From Pseudoclavibacter sp. CFCC 11306 (GTDB lineage Bacteria > Actinomycetota > Actinomycetes > Actinomycetales > Microbacteriaceae): a stretch of DNA of 64,000 nt. The notes beneath the pieces are model-generated. The model was not told the origin of the DNA. It ran no database searches and saw only the letters and a list, made by a program, of their open reading frames with translations. The DNA lies in contig NZ_WBKF01000001.1 in NCBI RefSeq assembly GCF_008831235.1, forward strand, positions 1,050,529 to 1,114,528, given 5' to 3'. This document shows, in pieces, positions 17,555 through 26,807 of this stretch (position 1 is the first letter of the stretch; each line of letters starts with the position of its first letter). A program made the translations under genes and the position numbers.

Positions 17555-18419
17555 GAGCAATCACCTCGTTGATCTCTCGTGCATAGCCAGAAGTGTCATC
17601 GGTGAACCTGTTCAAGTCGAATTCGAACGGGCTCGTTCGGTACCGGAAGGCACCGGCCGAGACTGAACGACGCAGGTCGCCGAATTCGTCCTCGTCGACA
17701 GGCCGATAGCGCACGATGTCACCAGCACGGAACAGCACCGGTGAGTCTGCGAAATCCTCGTACTGCTGCTGCGGGTCGAAGATCGGCGCCGCGCACATGC
17801 CAATCAGCTGGTAGCCGCCACCGCCGCGAACCGAGTAAATCGCCCCGAAAGCGCCGCCATGACCGAGCGACAGCGGAGGCGTATCGGTACGCGGCCTCAG
17901 GTATTTCGGCACCTGAAGCTGGTTGCGGCGATCCGTTATCTGGAACAGCTCTGGGAGACCGGCGACGAAACCTACCACCGAGACAAACCACGGCGCACCG
18001 TAATAGCGCTCGATGAACTCCTTTCGTCCGTCGAGACCATTGACACGGGCAGCGAAATCCAGATCGTCTCCGCTGGGATCCTGATGGCCTGATCTGAACC
18101 GCATCGCCACTTCATGCGTTTCAGGATCATCGAACCAGACTGGAACCTCGATGACGCGCGTCTGCAGACGGAATGACGAACGAGCCTGTTCAGCCTCGAC
18201 GTGTTCCTGCACGAGACGGGTCACTTCGTCATGCCCCAGGATCTCTGGGTCGAAGCGAATCAGCAGTGAGGCATTGGTCGGATACGCCTCGATCATTCCA
18301 GGAACGTCAGCAGCGGTAAGAGCCTTGGCTACAGCGATTGCCACAAGACTCGATTTGAGCCGCATATCTGGAGACAGCTCTACGAGAAGAAACTCCTCGC
18401 CGGCTTCATATACCCTCAT
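17547..18419 (-). CDS. pxpB: 5-oxoprolinase subunit PxpB (KipI-like)
   Basis: 290 aa from ATG 18419 (AGGAG 8 bases upstream). A carboxyltransferase-domain (AHS1) protein: IEVPVWFD (about 93), GFVAGLPEL (about 155), RTDTPPLSLGHGGAFGAIYS with PPLSLGHGG replacing the family motif VPxGSVGIAG, and GGGGYQLIG. Many relatives are 210-240 aa, so this is at the long end. It forms a heteromer with PxpC. 42 bp behind accC. Confidence 0.85.
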   Translation of the reverse strand: MRVYEAGEEFLLVELSPDMRLKSSLVAIAVAKALTAADVPGMIEAYPTNASLLIRFDPEILGHDEVTRLVQEHVEAEQARSSFRLQTRVIEVPVWFDDPETHEVAMRFRSGHQDPSGDDLDFAARVNGLDGRKEFIERYYGAPWFVSVVGFVAGLPELFQITDRRNQLQVPKYLRPRTDTPPLSLGHGGAFGAIYSVRGGGGYQLIGMCAAPIFDPQQQYEDFADSPVLFRAGDIVRYRPVDEDEFGDLRRSVSAGAFRYRTSPFEFDLNRFTDDTSGYAREINEVIAHD

Positions 18420-18461
18420 GTCATTTTCTCCTTGTCCAACTGCAGGCACATGCGTGATCGG

Positions 18462-19799
18462 TCATAGCAGTTCCTCTTCGATGAAGTCGGTGTAGTGAGC
18501 TGCCTCGACGAATTTCTCTGACTGTATGAGACGACGAGCAAATGGTGCTGTGGTGTGCACGCCGTGAGCTTCAAGTTCGCCCAGTGCGCGATCAGCTCGA
18601 GCGAGAGCCTGAGTTCGATCAGTGTCACGGACGATGACCTTGCCCAACAGCGAATCGTAGAAGGGCGTGACGTCATCGCCGGTCGTGAACCCCGCGTCGA
18701 CACGTACCCCAGGACCGGCCGGCCATTGCAGCGAATCGATGTGCCCTGGTGAAGGAAAGAAGCCCTGATCAGGATTCTCTGCATTGATGCGCACCTCGAT
18801 CACGTGCCCGCGCGGGGCGAGCGCATCCTGACGAATGCTGAGAGGAGCTCCCAACGCCACAGAGATCTGCTCTCGCACGAGGTCCACCCCCAAGAGCTCT
18901 TCGGTGATAGGATGCTCCACTTGAATTCGTGTGTTCATCTCGATGAAGAAGAATGACTCGGTCGACGGCTCATAGAGAAACTCGACCGTGCCAGCTCCCC
19001 GATACCCCACCGAGGCAGCGAGCGCAGCAGCTGACGCGCAGAGACGATCGCGCACCTGAGCCGAGAGGTTCGGGGCCGGGGTCTCTTCGACGAGCTTCTG
19101 GTGGCGACGTTGCAGTGAGCAGTCGCGTTCGTAGAGATGGATGAACTGCTCGCCGTCGCCGAATACCTGAACCTCGACATGGCGCGCCTTCGAGACGAAC
19201 CGCTCAAGATAGAGGCTTCCATCACCGAATGCAGCGGCCGCCTCATGGGCGGTCACGCTCCACTGTGCATGAAGCTCCTCGGCGTTACCGACAATGCGGA
19301 TGCCCTTTCCCCCACCGCCAGCGCTCGCTTTAATCGCCACGGGGTAGCCGATCTCGGCCGCGATCTCGGCTGCTTCGTCAGCGGTGGCGACGATTCCGCC
19401 CGAGCCCGGCACCGTCGGCACTCCGGCAGAACGTGCCTGAGCAATCGCATGGGCCTTGTCACCCATCAGATCGATGGTGTCTGGGTCTGGGCCGATCCAA
19501 GTCATGCCGCGCTGCTGCACGCTTCGTGCAAAGTCGGTGTTCTCTGAGAGAAACCCATATCCGGGGTGCACAGCATCGGCGTGCAGCCGTTCTGCAGCAT
19601 CCAGAATGCTGTCGACGTGCAGATAGGTGTCGCGGGCCATCTTGCCGGGCAACACGATGACGTCATCGGCCGCTGCTGCCCAGAGCGAATCCCGATCTGG
19701 CTCGCTCACGGCAATGGCCGACTCGAAACCGAGTTCTCGCACTGCGCGAATGACACGAAGAGCGATCTCGCCTCGATTAGCGACGAAGATCGTGGTCAT
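18462..19799 (-). CDS. accC: biotin carboxylase AccC
   Basis: 445 aa, the usual length of a free AccC. FVANRGEIALRVIRA is the N-terminal biotin carboxylase motif; the Gly-rich ATP loop SAGGGGKGIRIV (about 160), ERDCSLQRRHQKLVEE (about 225) and EMNTRIQVEHPITEE with the catalytic Glu and Arg (about 285) are complete. It carboxylates the biotin on AccB with ATP and bicarbonate. ATG overlaps the accB stop by one base (TGATG). Its embedding between pxpA and pxpBC indicates dedicated use in this pathway rather than fatty-acid synthesis. Confidence 0.93.
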   Translation of the reverse strand: MTTIFVANRGEIALRVIRAVRELGFESAIAVSEPDRDSLWAAAADDVIVLPGKMARDTYLHVDSILDAAERLHADAVHPGYGFLSENTDFARSVQQRGMTWIGPDPDTIDLMGDKAHAIAQARSAGVPTVPGSGGIVATADEAAEIAAEIGYPVAIKASAGGGGKGIRIVGNAEELHAQWSVTAHEAAAAFGDGSLYLERFVSKARHVEVQVFGDGEQFIHLYERDCSLQRRHQKLVEETPAPNLSAQVRDRLCASAAALAASVGYRGAGTVEFLYEPSTESFFFIEMNTRIQVEHPITEELLGVDLVREQISVALGAPLSIRQDALAPRGHVIEVRINAENPDQGFFPSPGHIDSLQWPAGPGVRVDAGFTTGDDVTPFYDSLLGKVIVRDTDRTQALARADRALGELEAHGVHTTAPFARRLIQSEKFVEAAHYTDFIEEELL

Positions 19800-20050
19800 C
19801 AGGCCTCCTCTGTCTGCAGAATCGCGACTGCTGCCCCTGGGTCAAGCATCGCGTTGTCTTCGACAAGAAACTTGGTGAGGGTGCCGTCTGATGGTGCCGT
19901 GATCTCGCTGTACTGCTTCATGATCTCGACTAGGCCGATCGTCTGGCCGGCAACCACTTCGTCTCCGACCTCGACATATGGCGGCTGATCTGGTGCCGGC
20001 TTGCGGTAGAAGACTCCAGGCAGCAGGCTTTCGATGTTTGTCTCTGACAT
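19799..20050 (-). CDS. accB: biotin carboxyl carrier protein, short form
   Basis: 83 aa: just the lipoyl/biotinyl domain. The biotinyl lysine is in VEIMKQYSEI (about residue 45). The classical context is AMKM; here it is IMKQ, a variation from the classical site. AAGGAAGAGA precedes the ATG. It is 77 bp behind pxpA and 1 bp overlapping accC. Expected partner of AccC; the acceptor of its carboxyl group is unknown, with PxpB/PxpC as candidates. Confidence 0.87.
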   Translation of the reverse strand: MSETNIESLLPGVFYRKPAPDQPPYVEVGDEVVAGQTIGLVEIMKQYSEITAPSDGTLTKFLVEDNAMLDPGAAVAILQTEEA

Positions 20051-20127
20051 TCTCTTCCTTCGTTTCGTTACTGAAATTGAAATCGTGATTCTTCGCAGTG
20101 CTCACGCGGCCTGCGAACGTGAGCTCG

Positions 20128-20859
20128 TTACCGGGCGCCCAGAACAGTCAGAGTCTCGGCAACCGTGCGTGCGACGTCGACCGCTTGCGACCCGTCGGAA
20201 TGCACGCAGATCGACTCGAAGTGAATCGGAACCGTCTTACCCGTCACCGTCTGCACAGTTCCCTCCTGCACCGCCTGGCGCACGCGGTCAGCAACAGAGG
20301 CCAGCGTGCGCCCTCCGGGGGTGCGCTGCACGGTGATCCGCCCGTCATCGCCATAGTCAAGATCGACGTAGAGCTCGGGAACGAAGCGAACACCCGCCTG
20401 TTCGCAGACTTCCTCATGCAGTGTGTTGGGTGCCCCAAGCACCTCAAGTTCGAACTTGTGCGCCGTTTCGGCGACAACCTGCATCAGATCTCGATCTTCG
20501 GCAAGCATCGTATAGAGAATGCCGTGCGGTTTGAGATGTCGCAGAGCTGCACCGTTCACACGGCAGAAGGCCTCAACTGCGCCAACTTGATAGACGATGA
20601 TGTTGCGCAGTTCCTCTGGGCTCACCGCCATGCGGCGTCGGCCGAAACCTACCAGATCGGGCAACCCTGGATGAGCGCCGATCTGCAGCTGGTGGGAATG
20701 GGCTGCTGAGACCGTCGCGTTGATCGAATCCGGGTCTCCCGAGTGAAACCCACCGGCGACATTGACGAGATCCACGTACTGCATCAGTGGCAGATCATTG
20801 CCAAAACTGTGAATGCCCAACGCCTCGCCCATGTCAGCGTTGATTGAAATCTGTGCCAT
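20128..20859 (-). CDS. pxpA: 5-oxoprolinase subunit PxpA (LamB/YcsF family)
   Basis: 243 aa. INADMGEALG, VNVAGGFHSGDP and IGAHPGLPDLVGFGRR are the conserved blocks of the LamB/YcsF family (metal-dependent TIM-barrel-like fold); HLKPHGILY follows near residue 108. The family consensus in block 2 is ACGFHAGDP; here AGGFHSGDP. First gene of the operon; AGAGGAG lies 8 bases before the ATG. Upstream region 20860-21200 has several inverted repeats, including a GntR-like site. Confidence 0.9.
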   Translation of the reverse strand: MAQISINADMGEALGIHSFGNDLPLMQYVDLVNVAGGFHSGDPDSINATVSAAHSHQLQIGAHPGLPDLVGFGRRRMAVSPEELRNIIVYQVGAVEAFCRVNGAALRHLKPHGILYTMLAEDRDLMQVVAETAHKFELEVLGAPNTLHEEVCEQAGVRFVPELYVDLDYGDDGRITVQRTPGGRTLASVADRVRQAVQEGTVQTVTGKTVPIHFESICVHSDGSQAVDVARTVAETLTVLGAR

Positions 20860-21001
20860 CTGTTCGGCTCCTCTGTTTCGTCACCAACTCATCAACGTCG
20901 AGCAACGTCTCATGAGCGAAAACTTGCAGACGGGGGGTGGTAACCCCATCTTGCGGCCTCACTCGAGCAACGCTGCCCGACACAGTCAGGACCGCAGTGC
21001 A

Positions 21002-21022
21002 ATGTACAACAATCATGATTGT
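21002..21022. promoter_or_regulatory. candidate operators upstream of pxpA
   Basis: ATGTACAACAA (21002-21012) matches the palindrome in front of gntR in 9 of 11 positions, and overlaps ACAATCATGATTGT (21009-21022), a perfect 14-bp palindrome. A further inverted repeat, CAACAAT-N10-ATTGTTG, is at 21095-21118. They lie 140-260 bp before pxpA. Apart from these and the worn module at 21.4-21.9 kb, I see no gene between 20860 and 22023. Confidence 0.45.
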
Positions 21023-21395
21023 GACATACACGTATTACAGCCCTGTTACAGAGCGAGAATACACGATTCCTCGTCAAATTCAGCAGTTTCGCGTCAACAA
21101 TCCGACTACTTATTGTTGGACAATTATTTCAGGGCTCGCACGAGAAGCAGATACCTTGCACCACGACTCGGCGTCCAAATTCGAGTACACTCCCCCGCTC
21201 ACAGCAAATGTTCGACGAACCGGAGCCTCAGCAGTGGAATTCGCCCCGGACTTCGCATAGCAGGGGGCATCATTCGCCCTCATCGACCGCGAGACGAATT
21301 CCCTACCCCAAAAGCATCCAGTCAGCGCCTACGACAGCACAGCTGCCGCCTATGCCGCGCACAATCACCAGCGAGACTCGGAAACTCGAGACATG

Positions 21396-21935
21396 GAAAA
21401 TGCAGGCTCAGCGAACCACGATATGCCAAGTTCCATGTCTGGATGCTCGCAGCCAGCATTTGCCATGGGTGGATGAGGGATCGTATGTGAAGAAGGCAAT
21501 CATGCTCACGCTACGCCCCTCGGCAGCTATACACGCCAGGAAAGGAGCAACATGTCTAAGCTGGCCAGGCCCTCGTGGGGCCGCAATCACTTCTCACACG
21601 CAATACCATCCCGATCGCGATCGCGCTTGTACGAATAACAGGTTGCCTTTGATGCAACGGAGCTTTGCCTGCTTGCTTCACCTGTTGCAATTCGCATCAG
21701 AAACGTCACAACCGCCTGGCGCAGGCCCCGCCCCTGCAAACGAGCCGCTTGCTCGGCCTTCGCCCGCTCATCCGCCTGCAGCAACCCGAAGCCCCACAAT
21801 AACCCGACAGCAGCTCAGCAGTCGTATCAGAAGCCTCAACAGTGCAGCGCCACGCCGCAAGGAAGCACCTGGGCGAGTCATTCACTTGTATCGACGGTGT
21901 GACGAAGCAGCCGATCGAGGAGTTCTCGCCGGTGT
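21396..21935 (-). pseudogene. shrunken, decayed copy of the excalibur/nuclease module
   Basis: Three pieces match the intact module at 31.0-32.7 kb in the same order. Positions 21396-21495 match the non-coding segment at 30996-31098 nearly base for base. Positions 21587-21780 (minus strand) still encode the excalibur tail, ending YSYKRDRDRDGIACEK, but with the Cys/Asn-rich half lost to frameshift. Positions 21781-21925 (plus strand) match the 3' end of the nuclease-like gene (SFTCIDGVTKQPI region) and join it directly, so about 750 bp between the two genes are missing. A clear relic of duplication followed by deletion. Confidence 0.75.
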
Positions 21936-22023
21936 AAACGGTGCGTAGCGCCACACGTCAGTGCCAAGCCTCACGTCTTGGCTAGGACCCATTCATCGCC
22001 AGTCGCTGACGGTGCAGGGCAAG

Positions 22024-22728
22024 TCAACGGCCGACGCGGCGGACGCGCTCTTCGCGCTGGCGCAGCCGATACGCTCGCACTTTGGCTCGGTTCTGACATG
22101 CATACGAACAGAATCGCTGTGAACGATTCTTGGTGTCGTCGAGAAACAGGTTGTTGCAATCAGCTCCAGCACAGACACCGATTCGATTCCACCCCCCACT
22201 CGAGATGAGATCTCCTATCGCAGCCAAGGCACCAATGCGCCACCCTTGGACAGCGGCATGCGCAGGATCATGATGATGGAGCGACCAAGGAGCTTCAAGC
22301 GACATGTGCAGGATCACCGGCTGCTCACGAAAGAGGTCATTAAGCGCTACGACAGCCAGCGAGACGCTGTTCTCTGCTACTAGGCGCAGAATGTTGCGGC
22401 TGAGCTGAGCAAGACGAATTACCCCATCCGACTCAGACGGCTGAAAGGGTAAACTCCAGTCGCCGAACCGGGAAAAGACTCGGTTAGCGAGAGCTGCCAC
22501 GTCGACGGCATCGTGGGCCGAGACGACGATAACCTCCGGTGTCGTAGCGTCACTGAGCAGCCCTTGTCCCACAAGCGTGTTGCCCAAGTCGATAACCGCT
22601 TTCGTCACATCGTGACTATGCGAATAGCTCGGCACCGCACCGCGTCGGTCGCCGTCTAAGCGCTGATCGATGTCTCGCATCCATAGCTCCATCTCATCGG
22701 TCGCCCCTGAAAGCCCGATCAGTCGCAC
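22024..22728 (-). CDS. CGNR-type zinc-finger regulator
   Basis: 234 aa. The C-terminal zinc finger has the CAGADC...F.D..KNRSQRFCSYAC spacing (about 183-210) followed by QNRAKVRAYRLR; the family name motif CGNR is CQNR here. The N-terminal two thirds resemble the ABATE domain found in such proteins (LGNTLV near 50). Such proteins are thought to be transcription regulators. GTG at 22728 with a poor ribosome binding site; the true start may be a little further in. 21 bp behind the MFS gene, hence probably last gene of the transport operon and perhaps its regulator. Confidence 0.75.
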   Translation of the reverse strand: MRLIGLSGATDEMELWMRDIDQRLDGDRRGAVPSYSHSHDVTKAVIDLGNTLVGQGLLSDATTPEVIVVSAHDAVDVAALANRVFSRFGDWSLPFQPSESDGVIRLAQLSRNILRLVAENSVSLAVVALNDLFREQPVILHMSLEAPWSLHHHDPAHAAVQGWRIGALAAIGDLISSGGWNRIGVCAGADCNNLFLDDTKNRSQRFCSYACQNRAKVRAYRLRQREERVRRVGR

Positions 22729-22749
22729 TCATCACACCACATAGCCAGG

Positions 22750-24141
22750 TCAGTCTGCTGCGGGGTCTGGTCGCAACGGACGCAAGATGAGGAGAATACT
22801 CAACGCGACGACGCCGGCCATCGCACAAACGACACCAAGGCCCTGCAGACCACCGGTCGCAGCATCGACTTCAGTCGAGGCAACAGTCAACGCTGTGATG
22901 CTGGTCGCGAGGCTCGCTCCAAAGTACCTGCAAGTCTGGAAAACACCCGTAATCACTCCGATGTCTTGCTCAGCAACAGTTTGGTAGAGACTCGTTTGCA
23001 AAGCAAGCGTCGAGATGTTGTTGGGAGACGCCATAAGCACGGCCAGCATCGCTAGCATCACCGTCGGCAGCCCCGCGCCAAAAAACGCAATGCAGGTCGC
23101 CCCCACCGCCATACTGACAGCGGTGCATCCCACGACAGCCCTCTGATGACCTGCGTAGACCAAACGCCCGCAGACGAGAGTGACAGCCACACCGACCACC
23201 GCGGTCGGAAACGTCACCACGCCACTCTGCACAGCGTCCAGCCCACGATGGTTTTGCAGCCATGTGGGCAACCCCGTGAGCACGCTGAAGAAGACCACGT
23301 TCGCCAAGCAGTAGAGCAGCAGAATCAGAGCCGTACCACGCTGACGGAACAGACGCCGCGCATCTATGAACGGCACCGGAGCATGCCGCTCGCACCAGAC
23401 GAAGAGAAGCGCGCTGAGTATGGCCACGCCCAGCAACACTCCCCAAAGGTCGGGCAGCATTCCAGTCAGCAGCAGCTGAACTGCAGCAAGTGCACAGACG
23501 AACAGAAGGATACCGGGCAGATCGATCATGCCGAGGCGAAAATGCGACGCCGGTCGGTTCGGTTCGTGTGACACACGAAGCACGAGTGCAGCGAGTGTTA
23601 CTGCGATGGCTGCGGCCACCAAGGTAAGAGCCGATGGTGCCCGCCATCCCCAGACAGAGACGAGGAGCCCGCCAATCAGCGGGCCGACTGCCGCTGCGAG
23701 TGAATTCACCCAAGTGATCACACCGACAGCTCGATCAGCGCTGGATCCTGCAGTCTGACAGGCGCGACGAACAATGACGAGTCCCGTGGGAAAGGCCACT
23801 GCAGAGCCGACTGCTTGCAAACCACGCAGTGCGACGACCCAGCCAAGGCTTGGCGCAACGAGGATGCCGGCGCAGCTGACCACCACTGCTGACAGCCCGC
23901 CGATGAAAATGAGCCTGGGCCCGAACAAGTCTGCGATACGCCCCATCACGGGTTGAGCGGCCATGCTGCCGAGGTAGTACACCGTCATCGCCCAGAGTGC
24001 AGCGCTTGAGGCGACCTGCAGGTCACGCGCCATACCAGGTAAAGCCAGAGCGGTCATCGACCCGTCAAGCGGGTTGAGCACGGTGCCGAACAGTACCACG
24101 CCCAGTGTCATCCAGAGCGGCCGTGCAGATCGCTCAGTCAT
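22750..24141 (-). CDS. MFS transporter, drug-efflux (DHA) type
   Basis: 463 aa with about 12-14 membrane helices. GRIADLFGPRLIFIGG between helices 2 and 3 is the MFS motif A, and LDGSMTALALPGMARDLQV is the motif D1-like opening of DHA2 exporters. ATG at 24141 overlaps the stop of the hydrolase gene by 8 bp; an alternative ATG at 24156 has AAGG 3 bases upstream. In an operon with an importer and a hydrolase it may export a product or an analogue. Confidence 0.78.
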   Translation of the reverse strand: MTERSARPLWMTLGVVLFGTVLNPLDGSMTALALPGMARDLQVASSAALWAMTVYYLGSMAAQPVMGRIADLFGPRLIFIGGLSAVVVSCAGILVAPSLGWVVALRGLQAVGSAVAFPTGLVIVRRACQTAGSSADRAVGVITWVNSLAAAVGPLIGGLLVSVWGWRAPSALTLVAAAIAVTLAALVLRVSHEPNRPASHFRLGMIDLPGILLFVCALAAVQLLLTGMLPDLWGVLLGVAILSALLFVWCERHAPVPFIDARRLFRQRGTALILLLYCLANVVFFSVLTGLPTWLQNHRGLDAVQSGVVTFPTAVVGVAVTLVCGRLVYAGHQRAVVGCTAVSMAVGATCIAFFGAGLPTVMLAMLAVLMASPNNISTLALQTSLYQTVAEQDIGVITGVFQTCRYFGASLATSITALTVASTEVDAATGGLQGLGVVCAMAGVVALSILLILRPLRPDPAAD

Positions 24142-24796
24142 CAGTTGCAGAGCCATGAGCCTTCGCAGACTGCCACAGAGCCCGCAGCGTCGCGGCATCA
24201 GTCACGGTGCCGAAGTTCGCACGCACTACGTCGACCGAGGCCTGGTGTCCGACAGCTGTGAACGAGGCCGCACAGTCTTCGATCAGGGTGACATAAAAGT
24301 CCTCAAAAAGGGCGTCACGCAGGCTCGACTCGACGCAGATCTCCGTCGCTACCCCGGTGAACAGCAGCGAGTCAATACCCATCGTGCGCAGTTTCATGGC
24401 AAGGGGGGTGCCTGAGAAGGCTGAGTAGCGATGCTTGGTGATAACCAACTCGTGTTCCTGCGGCTCGACACCGAACCAGGCGCAACCAACGGGATCCTCT
24501 TCGCGGCAGATCTTCCCGACCGGTTCATCGCCACGTGTGCACCCATACCTGTTAAGCCAGGCGTGCGAATCGTCGCTCGGCCCATGAGTAGTGCGCACGA
24601 ACACCACCGTCAGCCCGATTTGACGGGCCGACTCCAGCAACGAAGAAAGCCGATGTGCCATCGTTCGCCCGGCGCTGGTGTCAAAACCCATCCGGGCCAA
24701 GGCGCCGTCGCTCGCGCAGTAGTCTGCCTGCATATCGATCACGACAATGGCGGCGTGGTCGGGATGGTATCGAAAGTCGAGCTCTGTCGTATCCAT
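24134..24796 (-). CDS. isochorismatase-family cysteine hydrolase
   Basis: 220 aa. The catalytic triad is visible: Asp in VVIDMQADY (about 21), Lys in VITKHRYSAF (about 120) and Cys in GVATEICVESSLRDA (about 153). This is the amidohydrolase group that includes ureidoacrylate, biuret and carbamoylsarcosine hydrolases. Substrate cannot be read from sequence. Between the substrate-binding protein and the MFS gene, so it likely breaks an amide or carbamoyl bond in the imported compound. Confidence 0.85.
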   Translation of the reverse strand: MDTTELDFRYHPDHAAIVVIDMQADYCASDGALARMGFDTSAGRTMAHRLSSLLESARQIGLTVVFVRTTHGPSDDSHAWLNRYGCTRGDEPVGKICREEDPVGCAWFGVEPQEHELVITKHRYSAFSGTPLAMKLRTMGIDSLLFTGVATEICVESSLRDALFEDFYVTLIEDCAASFTAVGHQASVDVVRANFGTVTDAATLRALWQSAKAHGSATDD

Positions 24797-24848
24797 GATC
24801 TCTGGTGTCTTCTCTCGTCTTTATGAGGTCTTGACCGGCTGTAGATAT

Positions 24849-25856
24849 TCAGGGCAGATAGTCGAGCTTGAGTACGCTCTCTGGTGTGTTCTTGCCATCG
24901 TCTACAAGCAGCCCTGATTGGCGAGCTACGTCAAGATTGAGGGCTTCCGCTTCGGTTGAGATCGCAAGCCCAGTCCACAGATCGTCAGAATAGGCTCGGT
25001 CGAGAGTGTTCTGAATAACCTCGGGCGTCAGCGACGGAAACTCTTTGACAGCGATGGCCTTGGCCTGTTCTGGATCGTTGCGGACAAGGTCGATGCCCTT
25101 GCCCAGCGCAGCAAGAAACTTCCGGGTAAATTCTGGGCTCTTGTCGGCATTCGCACGTGAGGTGACGATGGCAGAGTACGGGTACTCGCCGAGGCTCTGC
25201 GGCACGTTCAACACGGGTTGGCCCCAGATGCCCTGCTCGATGCCCTGACCCAACACCGGTTCAGTCGTGACTGCGACATCGGCCTGATTCGCCGAGACCA
25301 GTGAGAGTTCGCTGCCGCTCACATCGTTGTTCACGATCTGCACGTCTTTGTCCGGGTCAAGCCCGAGTTTGCGTAGTTCAAAGAATGTCAGCACCTCAGG
25401 CGAACCGCCATGCCTGCCGACCGCGATGCGCTTGCCTCGAAGGCTCTGAGCGAGATCACTCTCATGCACACCACTGCTTGGGCTGGCAGCCCAGTAGATA
25501 TTGGCACGATTGACGACACCGCCGATGGCTACGAGATCAGCGCCCTTGCTATTGGCAATCGCTCCGGATTCCGGCCCTCCGATGAACCCCCAAGCACTGT
25601 TATTGAGTACAGCATTGACGTGTGCGCCACCGGTGAGCGTCGTGACGGTCACATCGATGCCCGCATCTGAGAATGCACCCGTGCTTATCGCTGCATATAG
25701 CGGTAGATAACCAATACTGTGAATGGGCTCGGCGATGGTCACGCGGCCTGAGCCTGATGCGTCAGTGGTGTCGCCACCACCGCTACAGGCGGTCAGTGTC
25801 AACGACAGCGCGCCCGCAAGGCCAGCAGCGAGAATGATACGGCGTGAGAATTGCAT
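24849..25856 (-). CDS. ABC transporter substrate-binding lipoprotein, NMT1/THI5-like
   Basis: 335 aa from ATG 25856. Lipoprotein signal peptide with lipobox LTAC (Cys about 25), then the two-lobed NMT1/THI5/SsuA fold: EPIHSIGYLPLYAAISTGAF at the start of the mature part, NNSAWGFIGGPESGAIA and the GKRIAVGRHGG loop. This family binds thiamine precursors, aliphatic sulfonates, nitrate, riboflavin or pyrimidines. The partner permease is 96 bp upstream. Confidence 0.85.
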   Translation of the reverse strand: MQFSRRIILAAGLAGALSLTLTACSGGGDTTDASGSGRVTIAEPIHSIGYLPLYAAISTGAFSDAGIDVTVTTLTGGAHVNAVLNNSAWGFIGGPESGAIANSKGADLVAIGGVVNRANIYWAASPSSGVHESDLAQSLRGKRIAVGRHGGSPEVLTFFELRKLGLDPDKDVQIVNNDVSGSELSLVSANQADVAVTTEPVLGQGIEQGIWGQPVLNVPQSLGEYPYSAIVTSRANADKSPEFTRKFLAALGKGIDLVRNDPEQAKAIAVKEFPSLTPEVIQNTLDRAYSDDLWTGLAISTEAEALNLDVARQSGLLVDDGKNTPESVLKLDYLP

Positions 25857-25952
25857 GGGAGTGTTCTCTTTCGTTCGTGAGTTTGAAAAGTGGGTGCGAT
25901 GCAGTCGATAACCCGATAGCCGGCTCGCCACTGCAAGCGCGGGTGGTGCATG

Positions 25953-26807
25953 TCAGTGCTCGATCAGATGCCTCACAAGTCGTTCAATGACCACGATGAC
26001 CAGATAGAGCACCATCGACAGAATGGCCAGAGCGAAGACTCCGACCCAGATTTGGGCAATGTCGAAGTTGGCTGCGGCCATCTGTACGGTCTTGCCGAGA
26101 CCATGTTCTGACCCCATGTATTCGCCGACGATGGCACCGGTGAGAGCAAGCCCGATGGCCACTCTGAAACTCGACAGAATGCTCGGCACCGTTGAGGGCA
26201 GTACGACTTTGCCGAACACCTGCAGCTTCGAGGCACCCAGCGAATACATGAGGGTTTGCAGGTCACGGTCGACTCGTGCAACCGCACTGCTGGTATTCAG
26301 AGTCTGAATCACGATCACCAACGCGGTCGCAACCGCGACCTTCGATGCGATGCCTATGCCGAATGCCAGCACGATCATTGGAGCGAGGGCGAGCTTGGGC
26401 ATTGCCTCAAACACGATGAGCAGAGGTTCGGCTACCTTCCAGTACAGTCGCGACCACCAAAATGACAGACCAATGGCGGCCCCGCCGATGACGCCGATGA
26501 CAAAACCCCAGATCGTCGAGGTGAAGGTGAACAGCGTGTCTTCAATCAGTGTTCCGTGAGTGAGTGTGGTCACCCCCGACTTCCAGATAGCGCTCGGACT
26601 TGACCAGAAGAACGTGTTGATCAGCCCTGCCTGAGCGAGCGCCTCCCAAACCACGAAGACGGTGACGGTGATGGCCACGACTAGTGTCGTGACGAGCCAA
26701 GGCTTCGGGTCGGTCGGGAAGAGAGCTCCTCGACGAGTCTTGGTGCTGGAGCGACGTAGTGTGGCAAGCGCGGAGAGCGAGTCTTCTACAGTGGTGGGGG
26801 CGGTCAT
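25953..26807 (-). CDS. ABC transporter permease, SsuC/TauC type
   Basis: 284 aa with six membrane helices. The EAA loop that contacts the ATPase is visible as SLGASKLQVFGKVVLPSTVPSI (about 190-211) followed by GLALTGAIVGEYMGSEHGLG, as in SsuC/TauC. Its ATG overlaps the ATPase stop by 4 bp. It forms a homodimeric channel. Confidence 0.9.
   Translation of the reverse strand: MTAPTTVEDSLSALATLRRSSTKTRRGALFPTDPKPWLVTTLVVAITVTVFVVWEALAQAGLINTFFWSSPSAIWKSGVTTLTHGTLIEDTLFTFTSTIWGFVIGVIGGAAIGLSFWWSRLYWKVAEPLLIVFEAMPKLALAPMIVLAFGIGIASKVAVATALVIVIQTLNTSSAVARVDRDLQTLMYSLGASKLQVFGKVVLPSTVPSILSSFRVAIGLALTGAIVGEYMGSEHGLGKTVQMAAANFDIAQIWVGVFALAILSMVLYLVIVVIERLVRHLIEH

Noticed and set aside
20925-20960. GGGGGGTGG at 20935 as another regulon box
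   Set aside because: Only one GGGGTG, on the opposite strand to the pxp operon and no 12-bp partner; it forms a small GGGGT/ACCCC hairpin instead.
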